Assembly: GCF_000426285.1 (NCBI RefSeq)
Contig: NZ_AUFB01000005.1
Span: 186,001-250,000 of the forward strand
Source: Rhizobium leucaenae USDA 9039
Lineage (GTDB): Bacteria > Pseudomonadota > Alphaproteobacteria > Rhizobiales > Rhizobiaceae
Direction of reading: 5' to 3'
DNA length: 64,000 nucleotides
Shown piece after piece: positions 9,039-17,601 of the stretch. Position numbers and translations under genes: made by a program. Positions within the stretch are counted from its first letter, which is position 1; each line of letters opens with the position of its first letter. The notes below the pieces were generated by a model. That model searched no databases. It was not told the origin of the DNA and saw only the letters and a program-made list of their open reading frames with translations.

Positions 9039-9932
9039 CTATTCCGGCACTATATCCGCCGTGCGCCTGTTCGTAAGATAGACGCCGGTCACGACGATCA
9101 ACGTGCCGATGATGATCGGCAGGGTCAGCGGTTCGCCGAAAGCGATCGCCGCTTCGATGGCCACCGCAGGCGGCATCAGGTAGATCAACGAGGCGGCGCG
9201 CGATACCTGCCCGCGGCGAATAAGATAGAGCAGCAGACCGACCGCGCCCATCGATAGGCCGAAGACCGACCAGCCGAGCGCAAAAAATGCTTCGTGCGTG
9301 CCGTCGAAGTGCAGATTTTCGAATGTCAGCGCCAGAGGTGCGGTGACGATGAGAGCGCCGACATATTGCAACGTCGCAATGGTCCGGAGATCACCCGTCT
9401 GCAGATGACGCTTCTGATAAAGCGTCCCATAGGTGACGGAAACCATCGCCAACAGATTGACCCCGAGCGGGATAGCCGAGTGCCAGAGATTGGCGGTTTC
9501 CGATGACAAAAGCTTCGGCGAGATCGCGATCGCAATGCCGATGAAGCCGAGCAACAGGCCAAGCCGCTGCGTTGGCTGCAGGCGCTCGCCGACCAGATAG
9601 GGCGCAGCCATCGCCGTCATCAGCGGCTGGAGGGCAGCAATGATGCCTGAAATCCCCGCAGGCACGCCGCTGGCGATCGCCCACCAAAGACCGCCGAGAT
9701 AAAATCCGTGCAGAAAGATGCCTGAATAAACAGCGCGGAAGACGCTGGACCAATCTCGCGGCCATTTCGCACCGGTAAAAGCGCAAAACAGAACGAAAGC
9801 GAGCGCGGACAGGCTGTACCGGATCATGAGAAAGGTAAACGGACCAGCGTGCATCGCAGCATATTTCGCAACGATCCAGCCCGTAGACCAAAGAAAGACG
9901 AAGATTGCCGGCGCGAATGTGTCGAGGGACAT
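9039..9932 (-). CDS. EamA/DMT-family transporter
   Basis: A 297-residue inner-membrane protein with about ten hydrophobic helices in two EamA repeats (roughly 5-135 and 150-290). The N-terminus (FVFLWSTGWIVAKY) and the mid-segment PLGVNLLAMVSVTYGTLYQKR are typical of drug/metabolite exporters. The substrate cannot be inferred. No good Shine-Dalgarno precedes its ATG. A 46-codon reading frame with a good ribosome-binding site ends 6 nt upstream, so it may depend on translational coupling. Confidence 0.85.
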   Translation of the reverse strand: MSLDTFAPAIFVFLWSTGWIVAKYAAMHAGPFTFLMIRYSLSALAFVLFCAFTGAKWPRDWSSVFRAVYSGIFLHGFYLGGLWWAIASGVPAGISGIIAALQPLMTAMAAPYLVGERLQPTQRLGLLLGFIGIAIAISPKLLSSETANLWHSAIPLGVNLLAMVSVTYGTLYQKRHLQTGDLRTIATLQYVGALIVTAPLALTFENLHFDGTHEAFFALGWSVFGLSMGAVGLLLYLIRRGQVSRAASLIYLMPPAVAIEAAIAFGEPLTLPIIIGTLIVVTGVYLTNRRTADIVPE

Positions 9933-9938
9933 GGAGGC

Positions 9939-10079
9939 TCAGACTGAAATTGATGTCGCAGGCTGGATCCGGGCCTGAATTGAAACCGGAACGTCACATG
10001 CGCAGGGCAACCGCTGATAACCGAAGACGATCGAAGCGTCAAAATCGAACCGCTGAAGCCAATCATCAATTTTCTTCAT
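9939..10079 (-). CDS. Possible 46-residue upstream coding frame of the EamA gene
   Basis: An ATG at 10079 is preceded by AGAGAGG with 5-6 nt spacing, a good ribosome-binding site. The frame stops 6 nt before the transporter start. The peptide begins MKKIDDWLQRFDFD and has no recognisable domain. It may be a translated leader or a real small protein. The only support is the ribosome-binding site and its position; there is no homology evidence. Confidence 0.3.
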   Translation of the reverse strand: MKKIDDWLQRFDFDASIVFGYQRLPCACDVPVSIQARIQPATSISV

Positions 10080-10315
10080 ATCAGCCTCTCTGCTGGTTGG
10101 CGTGAGGGTTTCGGCAAACCGTTCCACCCTGCCGACGACAAAATAAGCACACGCTTAGATTTTGATCGGAGCGCCGAGGCCGTAAACTCTCGTTTACCGG
10201 TGCACCAAGCCAAAAAGCCTGGAATTCCAGCCTTTTCGGCGCCTTCGAAATTCGTGCACGCAAACGCGCATACTTCTTGCATTGTCAAAACTGTTGTATT
10301 CAAATGGGAAAAAAC

Positions 10316-11740
10316 ATGGGGACCGCGCCTTTGGCATTTGATGAAATGATTACTACGGATGAAAATCCGCGCACGCCTTACGAAAAATATTTCGAGTGGT
10401 ACTCAGGCCAGGATAGAGGCCACCTCATTGCCAAATCCCGCGATGCGGAAAATATCTTCCGAAAAACGGGCATTACCTTCGCCGTCTACGGTCACGCGGA
10501 CTCCGCCGAAAAGCTCATCCCCTTCGATATCATCCCCCGCATCATTTCCGGTCGAGAATGGCGCAAGCTCGCCCAAGGCATCGAGCAGCGCGTCATCGCG
10601 CTCAACGCCTTCCTCGACGATATCTACCACAAGCAGGAAATCATCCGCGCCGGCCGCATCCCACGCGAACTGATCGAAAAGAACGACGCCTTCCTGCCGG
10701 AAATGATCGGCTTCCGCCCCCCAGGCGGCGTCTACACCCACATCGTCGGCACCGATATCGTCCGCACCGGGGAGGACCAGTTCTACGTGCTGGAAGACAA
10801 TGCCCGCACACCCTCCGGTGTTTCCTACATGCTGGAAAACCGGGAAACCATGATGCAGATGTTTCCGGAGCTGTTCCATCAGAACAAGGTACAGCGGGTC
10901 GAGGATTATCCGCTGCTGCTGCGCCAAAGCCTCGCCTCGCTCGCGCCCCGCGGCTGCAACGGCAAGCCGCGCGTCGCCGTTCTGACCCCCGGCATCTACA
11001 ATTCCGCCTATTACGAGCATTCCTTCCTTGCCGACATGATGGGCGTGGAGCTGGTCGAAGGCTCGGATCTGCGCGTCATTGACGGCAAGGTAAAGATGCG
11101 CACGACACGCGGCTACGAGGCGATCGACGTTCTCTATCGCCGCGTCGACGACGACTTCCTCGATCCCCTCACCTTCCGTGCGGATTCGGCCCTCGGCATC
11201 CCCGGCATCATGGATGTCTATCGCGCCGGCCATATCACCATCGCCAATGCGCCGGGCACCGGCATTTCCGACGACAAGGCGATCTATTCCTATATGCCGG
11301 AGATCGTCGAATTCTACACCGGCCGCAAGCCGATCCTCGAAAACGTGCCGACCTGGCGCTGTTCCGAGCCGGCCAGCCTGAAATACGTGCTGGAGAACCT
11401 AGCCGACCTCGTCGTCAAGGAAGTGCATGGTTCCGGCGGCTACGGCATGCTCGTTGGCCCGACCGCCTCTAAGAAAGAGCGGACGGAATTCGCCGAGAAG
11501 CTGAAGGCCAAGCCGAACAATTACATCGCTCAGCCGACCCTTTCGCTGTCGACCGTGCCGATCCTGGTCAACAAGGGCATCGCCCCTCGCCATGTCGACC
11601 TGCGTCCCTATGTCCTCGTTTCCGACAAGGTGCAGATTATCCCAGGCGGCCTGACCCGCGTGGCACTGAAGGAAGGGTCGCTGGTGGTCAATTCCAGCCA
11701 GGGCGGCGGCACCAAAGACACCTGGGTTCTGGAGGACTGA
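10316..11740 (+). CDS. Circularly permuted type-2 ATP-grasp protein
   Basis: About 474 residues of the circularly permuted ATP-grasp family (CP_ATPgrasp), recognised from YVLEDNARTPSGVSYMLENR, RRVDDDFLDPL, the AIYSYMPEIVEFY segment and the glycine-rich loop KEVHGSGGYGMLVGP. Such enzymes are predicted to form an amide or peptide bond using ATP. The next two genes encode an alpha-E protein and a transglutaminase-like protein, the recurrent partners of this family, 7 and 12 nt apart, so the three form one operon. I prefer the ATG at 10316 (GGGAAA upstream). An in-frame ATG at 10304 and a further one at 10277 have no ribosome-binding site. The substrate is unknown. Confidence 0.85.
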   Translation: MGTAPLAFDEMITTDENPRTPYEKYFEWYSGQDRGHLIAKSRDAENIFRKTGITFAVYGHADSAEKLIPFDIIPRIISGREWRKLAQGIEQRVIALNAFLDDIYHKQEIIRAGRIPRELIEKNDAFLPEMIGFRPPGGVYTHIVGTDIVRTGEDQFYVLEDNARTPSGVSYMLENRETMMQMFPELFHQNKVQRVEDYPLLLRQSLASLAPRGCNGKPRVAVLTPGIYNSAYYEHSFLADMMGVELVEGSDLRVIDGKVKMRTTRGYEAIDVLYRRVDDDFLDPLTFRADSALGIPGIMDVYRAGHITIANAPGTGISDDKAIYSYMPEIVEFYTGRKPILENVPTWRCSEPASLKYVLENLADLVVKEVHGSGGYGMLVGPTASKKERTEFAEKLKAKPNNYIAQPTLSLSTVPILVNKGIAPRHVDLRPYVLVSDKVQIIPGGLTRVALKEGSLVVNSSQGGGTKDTWVLED

Positions 11741-11747
11741 AACGGAC

Positions 11748-12689
11748 ATGCTTGGAAGAACCGCGAATGGCCTCTACTGGATGTTCCGTTACATCGAGCG
11801 CGCCGAAAACATAGCCCGTCTGGTCGATGCCGGCCAGCGCATGTCGCTGACCCGCAGCGGTGCGGCGGAAGACGATTGGGATGGCGTCCTGCAGAGCGCC
11901 GGGGTGCGCGAAGCCTATAACGAGGTGCACGGCAAGCTGACCGGTGCGGACGCGATCGATTACCTGATCCGCGACCGCTCCAATCCGTCGAGCGTGATGT
12001 CCTGCATCGATTATGGCCGCAACAATGCGCGCATGGTCCGCACGGCGCTGACCCGCGACACCTGGGAAGCCACCAATGAATGCTGGATCGAGCTGAAGAC
12101 GTTGCTCGCCAAGCGCCTGAAGACTGCCGAAGTGCCGGAGATGATCGAGGTCATCAAGCGCCGCGCCGGATTGATCCGTGGTGCATTTCATGGCTCGATG
12201 CTGCGCAACGAGCTTTACAACTTCGCCCGCATCGGCACCTTTATCGAACGCGCCGACAACACGGCGCGCATTCTCGACGTGAAATATTACGTGCTGCTGC
12301 CGTCGATCTCGCATGTCGGTTCGTCCCTCGACAATGCGCAATGGGAATCGATCCTGCGCTCGGTTTCCGCCCATCGCGCCTATAAATGGGCGTACGACCC
12401 CGAGTACAAGCCGGCCAACATTGCTGACTTCCTCATCCTCAATGGCCAGATGCCGCGCTCGCTTGCCTATTGCTACGAAAAGATCGTCAGCAATATCGGC
12501 TATCTCGGGACCGAGTACGATCAGCGCCTTCCTGCGCACGACACCGCCGATGCTATCCGCAAGATGCTGCAGACGCTTACCGTCAAGAGCATCATGGATC
12601 AGGGGCTGCATGAATTCCTGGAGGATTTCGTTTCGCGCAACAACAAGCTCAGTGCGGAAATCTCCGACGGCTACCGGTTCTATCAGTAA
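11748..12689 (+). CDS. Alpha-E domain protein
   Basis: A 313-residue all-helical protein of the alpha-E family, identified by the N-terminus MLGRTANGLYWMFRYIERAE and the repeated motif FIERADNTARILDVKYY. The repeated E-R-A-[ED]-N signature occurs at about residues 17-21 and 170-174. Its partners are the ATP-grasp gene upstream and the transglutaminase downstream, as in the conserved gene triad. The biochemical role is not established; it is thought to work with the ATP-grasp enzyme in making a modified peptide. Confidence 0.88.
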   Translation: MLGRTANGLYWMFRYIERAENIARLVDAGQRMSLTRSGAAEDDWDGVLQSAGVREAYNEVHGKLTGADAIDYLIRDRSNPSSVMSCIDYGRNNARMVRTALTRDTWEATNECWIELKTLLAKRLKTAEVPEMIEVIKRRAGLIRGAFHGSMLRNELYNFARIGTFIERADNTARILDVKYYVLLPSISHVGSSLDNAQWESILRSVSAHRAYKWAYDPEYKPANIADFLILNGQMPRSLAYCYEKIVSNIGYLGTEYDQRLPAHDTADAIRKMLQTLTVKSIMDQGLHEFLEDFVSRNNKLSAEISDGYRFYQ

Positions 12690-12701
12690 GCGGATCACAT
12701 T

Positions 12702-13532
12702 ATGAGACTGACGATCAGCCATACCACCGAATACCGCTACGACGAACCGGCGCAGTTTTCATTGCAACGCCTGAGGCTCACGCCCCTCACCGGCCCCGGC
12801 CAGACCGTCCTCGATTGGAAGCTGACGGTCGAAGGCGCCCATCCGGAGGTGGAATATGAGGATCAGTTTGCCAATCGCGTCACGCTTGTCTCGCTCGACG
12901 GCGCACAGGAGGCAACCCGGATCTTCGCCACGGGCGAGATCGAAACGCAGGACCTGAATGGCGTCGTCGGCCAGCATAGCGGCTTCAGTCCGCTCTGGCT
13001 TTTCCTGCGGGAAACGCAGCGCACCAAGGCCGGCAAGCTTACGAAGGAATTGTTGCGCAGCCTTTCCGGCGACAACGAACTCGGCAAGATGCACGCACTG
13101 ATGGGCGCCATCCACCAGATGGTGGAATACAAGCCCGGCACCAGCGACACGGAAACAACAGCAGAACAGGCCTTGGAGAAGAAGAGTGGCGTCTGCCAGG
13201 ACCACGCCCAAATCTTCATTGCAGGCGCCCGCGCGTTGCAGATCCCTGCCCGTTACGTCTCAGGCTACCTCCTGATGGAAGGAACGCCCGAGCAAGCTGC
13301 GACGCATGCCTGGGCCGAAGCGCATATTTCCGGCCTTGGCTGGGTGGGTTTTGACCCGGCCAATGATGTATGCCCCGACGCCCGCTACGTTCGCATCGCC
13401 ACCGGCCTTTGCTACCGCGACGCCGCTCCCGTCTCCGGCATGCGCCTCGGCACGCCGGGCGAAAGCCTCTCGGTCAAGGTCACGGTTGCGAGCCAGGGGC
13501 AAAGCCAAAGCCAGAGTCAGAGCCAAAGCTGA
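12702..13532 (+). CDS. Transglutaminase-like cysteine protease family protein
   Basis: A 276-residue protein with an N-terminal bacterial transglutaminase-like beta domain (ISHTTEYRYDEPAQFSLQRL) and a catalytic core holding a Cys-His-Asp triad at C165 (SGVCQDHA), H202 (THAWAE) and D218 (GFDPAND). It may cleave or cross-link the peptide product of the ATP-grasp/alpha-E pair. No signal peptide is visible, so it is probably cytoplasmic. The last dozen residues are a Gln-Ser repeat encoded by imperfect hexanucleotide repeats (about 13499-13530), a low-complexity tail that probably varies between strains. Confidence 0.88.
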   Translation: MRLTISHTTEYRYDEPAQFSLQRLRLTPLTGPGQTVLDWKLTVEGAHPEVEYEDQFANRVTLVSLDGAQEATRIFATGEIETQDLNGVVGQHSGFSPLWLFLRETQRTKAGKLTKELLRSLSGDNELGKMHALMGAIHQMVEYKPGTSDTETTAEQALEKKSGVCQDHAQIFIAGARALQIPARYVSGYLLMEGTPEQAATHAWAEAHISGLGWVGFDPANDVCPDARYVRIATGLCYRDAAPVSGMRLGTPGESLSVKVTVASQGQSQSQSQSQS

Positions 13533-13536
13533 GTTC

Positions 13537-13635
13537 AGAGCAGTTCATCGCTTCACGGAATCGCTGAACTGCTCTATCTCTTTGTTTTCACGCAATTCCG
13601 GACGGAAAACCGCTGCGCACTTTTCCTGGAATTGC
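13537..13635. repeat. Rhizobial intergenic palindromic repeat between convergent genes
   Basis: Two inverted repeats lie in tandem. The first is an 11-bp perfect repeat AGAGCAGTTCA (13537-13547) / TGAACTGCTCT (13565-13575). The second is GCAATTCC (13592-13599) / GGAATTGC (13628-13635). It fills the space between the convergent transglutaminase and cupin genes. Its form is like the dispersed palindromic elements common in rhizobial genomes, and it may act as a bidirectional terminator. Confidence 0.65.
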
Positions 13636-14112
13636 TCAGTGCGCCTCGCCATCAGGCAACAGGAATTCTAGCCCGTTGCGCCGTCCGATCTCAACCACAC
13701 GCGGAATATCCGGCGGTTGTCCACCTGGCGGCGGCAGATCGCGCGTGCCCACCGGCATCGCTTCGCCTGCTTCGGTAAAAAAACCATCGTGAACCCTGCC
13801 AGGCGAATTGATGATCAGAAGCCGGCCCGGCCCCGAACCGATATTGCGGAACGCGTGAATGGCGCCCGTCGGTATCTTGACGAAACTACCGGCCTGCGCC
13901 TGGACGGTCTCACCATCGACCATGAATTCGAACAGGCCCTCAAGGATATAAAACGCCTCGTCATCATCGGGATGCCTGTTCGGCGGCGCGCCCTCCCCTG
14001 GCGCCGTTAGCGTCTCAATAAGGCAATAGGCCCCACCTGTGTCGGCGCTGTGAGCATGAAAACGAAAAAGATTGCCAAAGAGATAGTAGGTATCGGCCTG
14101 CAAGGCTGACAT
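13636..14112 (-). CDS. Cupin-domain protein
   Basis: A 158-residue small beta-barrel protein with a conserved cupin core: motif 1 region PPNRHPDDDEAFYILEGLFEF (about 41-61) with metal ligands His43 and Glu51-type acids, and motif 2 region KIPTGAIHAFRNIG (about 78-91). Single-domain cupins of this kind bind a metal and act as isomerases, dioxygenases or sugar-binding proteins, so the reaction cannot be predicted. It is transcribed alone, convergent with the transglutaminase operon. Confidence 0.8.
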   Translation of the reverse strand: MSALQADTYYLFGNLFRFHAHSADTGGAYCLIETLTAPGEGAPPNRHPDDDEAFYILEGLFEFMVDGETVQAQAGSFVKIPTGAIHAFRNIGSGPGRLLIINSPGRVHDGFFTEAGEAMPVGTRDLPPPGGQPPDIPRVVEIGRRNGLEFLLPDGEAH

Positions 14113-14243
14113 AGCGATCCCCCGGATGCCGGATTAAAGATGCGATCCGGAAGGAACTATATCATGAACTGCTGATCAAAGCAGCGCGACCGGAACCATA
14201 GACCGACATGCACCACATACCTACCGAACGGCCGCAATATGCG

Positions 14244-14270
14244 AAAAGGGCGGAACTTTCGTCCCGCCCC
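14244..14270 (-). terminator. Terminator at the end of the chvE-ggu-dehydratase operon
   Basis: Read on the minus strand, GGGCGGGAC-GAAA-GTTCCGCCC is followed by TTTT, a 9-bp stem with one G-T pair and a stable GAAA loop. It lies 23 nt past the dehydratase stop. Confidence 0.85.
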
Positions 14271-14292
14271 TTTCCCATTCCAGTCGCCAAAC

Positions 14293-16038
14293 TTAGTGGC
14301 TGTCGCGATTGTTCGGGATTTCCGAGCCGCGCGGGCCGACGAGGAAGTCGAGATCGGCGCCGGTATCGGCCTGCATTACCGACTTCACATAGAGACCGCC
14401 ATAACCGCCGGCGAGCGGCTTGACCGGGGAAACCCAGGCGGCGCGGCGCTTTGCCAATTCCTCATCCGACACTTCGAGCTGGATGGTGCGGGCCGGAACG
14501 TCGACGGCGATGATGTCGCCGTTCTGAACCAGCGCCAGCGGTCCGCCATCGGCAGCTTCCGGAGCGGTGTGCAGGATGACGGTGCCGTAGGCCGTACCGG
14601 ACATACGCGCATCGGAAATGCGGATCATGTCGGTGATGCCCTTCTTCAGCACCTTCGGCGGCAGACCCATATTGCCGACTTCGGCCATGCCCGGATAACC
14701 CTTCGGGCCGCAGTACTTCAGCACCATGACGCAGTTCTCGTCGATGTCGAGATCCTCGCGGTTGATGCGTGCATGATAGTCCTCGATGCTTTCGAAGACC
14801 ACGGCACGGCCCTTGTGCTGCATCAGATGCGGCGAAGCGGCGGACGGCTTGAGAACTGCACCCTTGGGAGCGAGGTTACCGCGCAGAACCGCGATGCCGC
14901 CGGACTGCGTCAGCGCCTTTTCGCGCGGCACGATGACGTCGTCATTGTAGTTGACGACATCCTTGACGCCGGCCCAGATCGTATCGCCGGTAACGGTAAT
15001 GGCGTCCTTATGCAGCAGGCCCATTTCGCCGACTGCCTTGATGACGACGGGCAAGCCGCCCGCATAGTAGAACTCTTCCATCAGGTGCTTGCCCGACGGC
15101 TGCAGGTTGACGATCGTCGGCACTTCGCGGCCAAGGCGGTCCCAATCGTCCAGCGACAGATCGACGCCGACGCGGCCGGCAAGCGCCAGCAGGTGCAGCA
15201 CGGCATTGGTCGAACCGCCGACCGCGCCATTGACGCGGATCGCGTTCTCAAAGGCTTCCTTGGTCAGGATGTCGGACGGCTTCAAGTCTTCCTTGACCAT
15301 GTCGACGATGCGACGACCGGAAAGCTGCGAGATGACGCGGCGGCGGGCATCGACAGCCGGAATGGCGGCATTGCCGGGCAGCGTCATGCCGAGCGCTTCT
15401 GCCATCGACGCCATGGTCGAGGCCGTGCCCATGGTCATACAGCTACCGGCCGAACGGGCCATGCCCTGCTCCGCATCCATGAATTCATCCAGCGACATCT
15501 CGCCGGACTTCACCATTTCGGAGAACTGCCAGATCGCCGTGCCGGAACCGACATCCTTGCCGCGCCACTTGCCGTTCAGCATCGGGCCGCCGGAGACGAG
15601 GATGACCGGGATGTCGACCGAGGCGGCCCCCATCAGCAGGCTTGGGGTGGTCTTGTCGCAGCCGCCGAGCAGCACGACGCCATCGACCGGGTTGCCGCGG
15701 ATCGCTTCTTCCACATCCATGGCCGCCAGGTTGCGGAACATCATCGCCGTCGGGCGCAGCGTGCTTTCGCCGACGGAGAAGACCGGAAACTCGACCGGGA
15801 AACCACCCGCCTCGTAGACACCGCGCTTCACGCGCTCTGCAAGGTCGCGCAGATGCGCGTTGCAGGGAGTCAGCTCCGACCAGGTATTACAGATACCGAT
15901 GATAGGACGGCCGTCGAACGTGTCGGCCGGCAGGCCCTGGTTCTTCATCCAGGAGCGATGCATAATCGCATTCTTGCCGGTGCCGCCGAACCAGTCATAG
16001 GAACGCAGCTTACGCGGCCATTCAGCTTTCTTTTTCAT
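14293..16038 (-). CDS. IlvD/Edd-family sugar-acid dehydratase (L-arabinonate dehydratase-like)
   Basis: A 581-residue enzyme of the IlvD/Edd family. It resembles Rhizobium L-arabinonate dehydratase from its first residues (MKKKAEWPRKL), which decided the start; in-frame codons reach 16098 but lack homology. The three cysteines that hold the iron-sulphur cluster are present: C59 (TPCNAHL), C127 (GGCDKTTP) and C200 (GSCMTMGTAS). The C-terminal Mg site and substrate loop SDARMSGTAYGT are intact. It dehydrates an aldonate to a 2-keto-3-deoxy acid. It is the last gene of the chvE operon, followed by a terminator. It could act on L-arabinonate, D-fuconate, D-xylonate or D-galactonate; only the reaction class is firm. 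Confidence 0.88.
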   Translation of the reverse strand: MKKKAEWPRKLRSYDWFGGTGKNAIMHRSWMKNQGLPADTFDGRPIIGICNTWSELTPCNAHLRDLAERVKRGVYEAGGFPVEFPVFSVGESTLRPTAMMFRNLAAMDVEEAIRGNPVDGVVLLGGCDKTTPSLLMGAASVDIPVILVSGGPMLNGKWRGKDVGSGTAIWQFSEMVKSGEMSLDEFMDAEQGMARSAGSCMTMGTASTMASMAEALGMTLPGNAAIPAVDARRRVISQLSGRRIVDMVKEDLKPSDILTKEAFENAIRVNGAVGGSTNAVLHLLALAGRVGVDLSLDDWDRLGREVPTIVNLQPSGKHLMEEFYYAGGLPVVIKAVGEMGLLHKDAITVTGDTIWAGVKDVVNYNDDVIVPREKALTQSGGIAVLRGNLAPKGAVLKPSAASPHLMQHKGRAVVFESIEDYHARINREDLDIDENCVMVLKYCGPKGYPGMAEVGNMGLPPKVLKKGITDMIRISDARMSGTAYGTVILHTAPEAADGGPLALVQNGDIIAVDVPARTIQLEVSDEELAKRRAAWVSPVKPLAGGYGGLYVKSVMQADTGADLDFLVGPRGSEIPNNRDSH

Positions 16039-16101
16039 TGTCTCAGTACCTTTTGCGTCGCCCAGGCCGCCTCGTTCGCGCCTGGGCTTTGAAATCATTG
16101 A

Positions 16102-17535
16102 TTAGGCCAGCGTGTATGCGGTCTTGACTGTGGTGAAGAACTCGGCGGCATATTTGCCCTGCTCGCGCGGACCGAAGGACGAACCCTTGCGCCCGCCGAA
16201 CGGCACATGGAAATCGACGCCTGCCGTTGGCAGGTTGACCATCACCATGCCGGCTTCGGCATTGCGCTTGAAATGCGTCGCGTGCTTCAGGCTCGTCGTG
16301 GCAATACCGGAGGACAGGCCAAATGGCGTGTCGTTGGCCGTTGCCAGCGCCTCTTCGTAATCCTTCACACGAATGACCGAGGCGACCGGCCCGAAGATCT
16401 CTTCGCGGCTGATGCGCATCTGGTTCGTCGCCTCGGTAAACAGCGTCGGCTGCAGGTAGAAGCCGGGCGTGTCGCGGCTGACGAGTTCGCCGCCGAAGGC
16501 GAGCTTGGCGCCTTCCTGCTTGCCGATCTCTATGTAGTCCGTGTCGGTCTTCAACTGCTTGGCATCGACGACCGGACCGATATGCGTGCCGGCCTTGATG
16601 GCATTGTCGACGTTCAGCGTATTCAGCTTCTCCGTCAATGCCGCCACGAACCTGTCATGAATGCCTTCGGTGACGATCAGGCGCGACGAGGCCGTGCAGC
16701 GCTGGCCGGTCGAGAAGAAGGCGGAATTGGCAGCCGCCTCGACGGCAACCGTGAGGTCCGCATCGTCAAGCACGACCATCGGGTTCTTGCCGCCCATTTC
16801 GAGCTGGTACTTGCGGCCATGCTCGACGGAAGAAAGCGCAACGCGCTTGCCCGTGCCGACCGAGCCGGTGAAGGTGATGCCCGAAAGAACCGGGCTGTCG
16901 AGCATCGCTTGCCCCACGACCGAGCCCTTGCCCATGACGAGGTTCAGCACGCCCTTCGGCAGACCGGCGCGGTGGAGAATGTCGACGATCGCCCAAGAAC
17001 AGCCGGGCACGAGATCGGCCGGCTTGAAGACGATGGTGTTGCCGTAGCAAAGCGCGGGCGCGATCTTCCACGCCGGGATGGCGATCGGAAAGTTCCAGGG
17101 CGTGATGATGCCGATGACGCCGAGCGGCTCGCGGGTGATCTCGACGCCAATGTTCGGACGCACCGAAGGAACCACTTCTCCTGCCAGCCTCAGGGCCTCG
17201 CCGGCGAAGAATTCAAAGATCTGCGCGGCACGGATCGTCTCACCGATCGCTTCGGGAAGCGTCTTGCCCTCTTCGCGGGCAAGCAGCGCGCCGAGCTCGT
17301 CCTTGCGGGCCAGAATCTCCTCGCCAGCCTTCTTCAGGATGGCGTGGCGCTCCAGAATACCGGAGCGCGACCATGCCGGAAAAGCCGCCTTGGCGGCGGC
17401 AATGGCATCGGCAACGTCCTGCACACTGGCGCTGGCATAAAGGCCGACGACTTCGTTGGTATCGGACGGATTGATATTCTCGGCGCCGGTCGTACCGGTC
17501 CATTCGCCGGCGATCAGATTCTGATGAATGGTCAT
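16102..17535 (-). CDS. NAD(P)-dependent aldehyde dehydrogenase, probable 2-ketoglutarate semialdehyde dehydrogenase
   Basis: A 477-residue aldehyde dehydrogenase with the catalytic motifs LEMGGKNP (general-base Glu) and GQRCTASSR (nucleophilic Cys) and the cofactor loop FTGSVGTGKRV. The start at 17535 has GGAAGG 9 nt upstream; an in-frame ATG at 17577 adds 14 residues without homology. It lies between a FAH-fold GguC protein and an IlvD-type dehydratase. That context is the classic last step of the non-phosphorylative pentose pathway, oxidation of 2-oxoglutarate semialdehyde to 2-oxoglutarate. Other aldehyde substrates are possible. Confidence 0.85.
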   Translation of the reverse strand: MTIHQNLIAGEWTGTTGAENINPSDTNEVVGLYASASVQDVADAIAAAKAAFPAWSRSGILERHAILKKAGEEILARKDELGALLAREEGKTLPEAIGETIRAAQIFEFFAGEALRLAGEVVPSVRPNIGVEITREPLGVIGIITPWNFPIAIPAWKIAPALCYGNTIVFKPADLVPGCSWAIVDILHRAGLPKGVLNLVMGKGSVVGQAMLDSPVLSGITFTGSVGTGKRVALSSVEHGRKYQLEMGGKNPMVVLDDADLTVAVEAAANSAFFSTGQRCTASSRLIVTEGIHDRFVAALTEKLNTLNVDNAIKAGTHIGPVVDAKQLKTDTDYIEIGKQEGAKLAFGGELVSRDTPGFYLQPTLFTEATNQMRISREEIFGPVASVIRVKDYEEALATANDTPFGLSSGIATTSLKHATHFKRNAEAGMVMVNLPTAGVDFHVPFGGRKGSSFGPREQGKYAAEFFTTVKTAYTLA

Positions 17536-17601
17536 GGCTTCATGCCTTCCTGGATCTTCTGAGAAACGGCCGGTCACACAGAGGTAGCCGGCCTCGACAC
17601 A

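Noticed and set aside
13499..13530. Phase-variable repeat at the 3' end of the transglutaminase gene
   Set aside because: The repeat unit is six bases, so slippage keeps the frame and only changes tail length.
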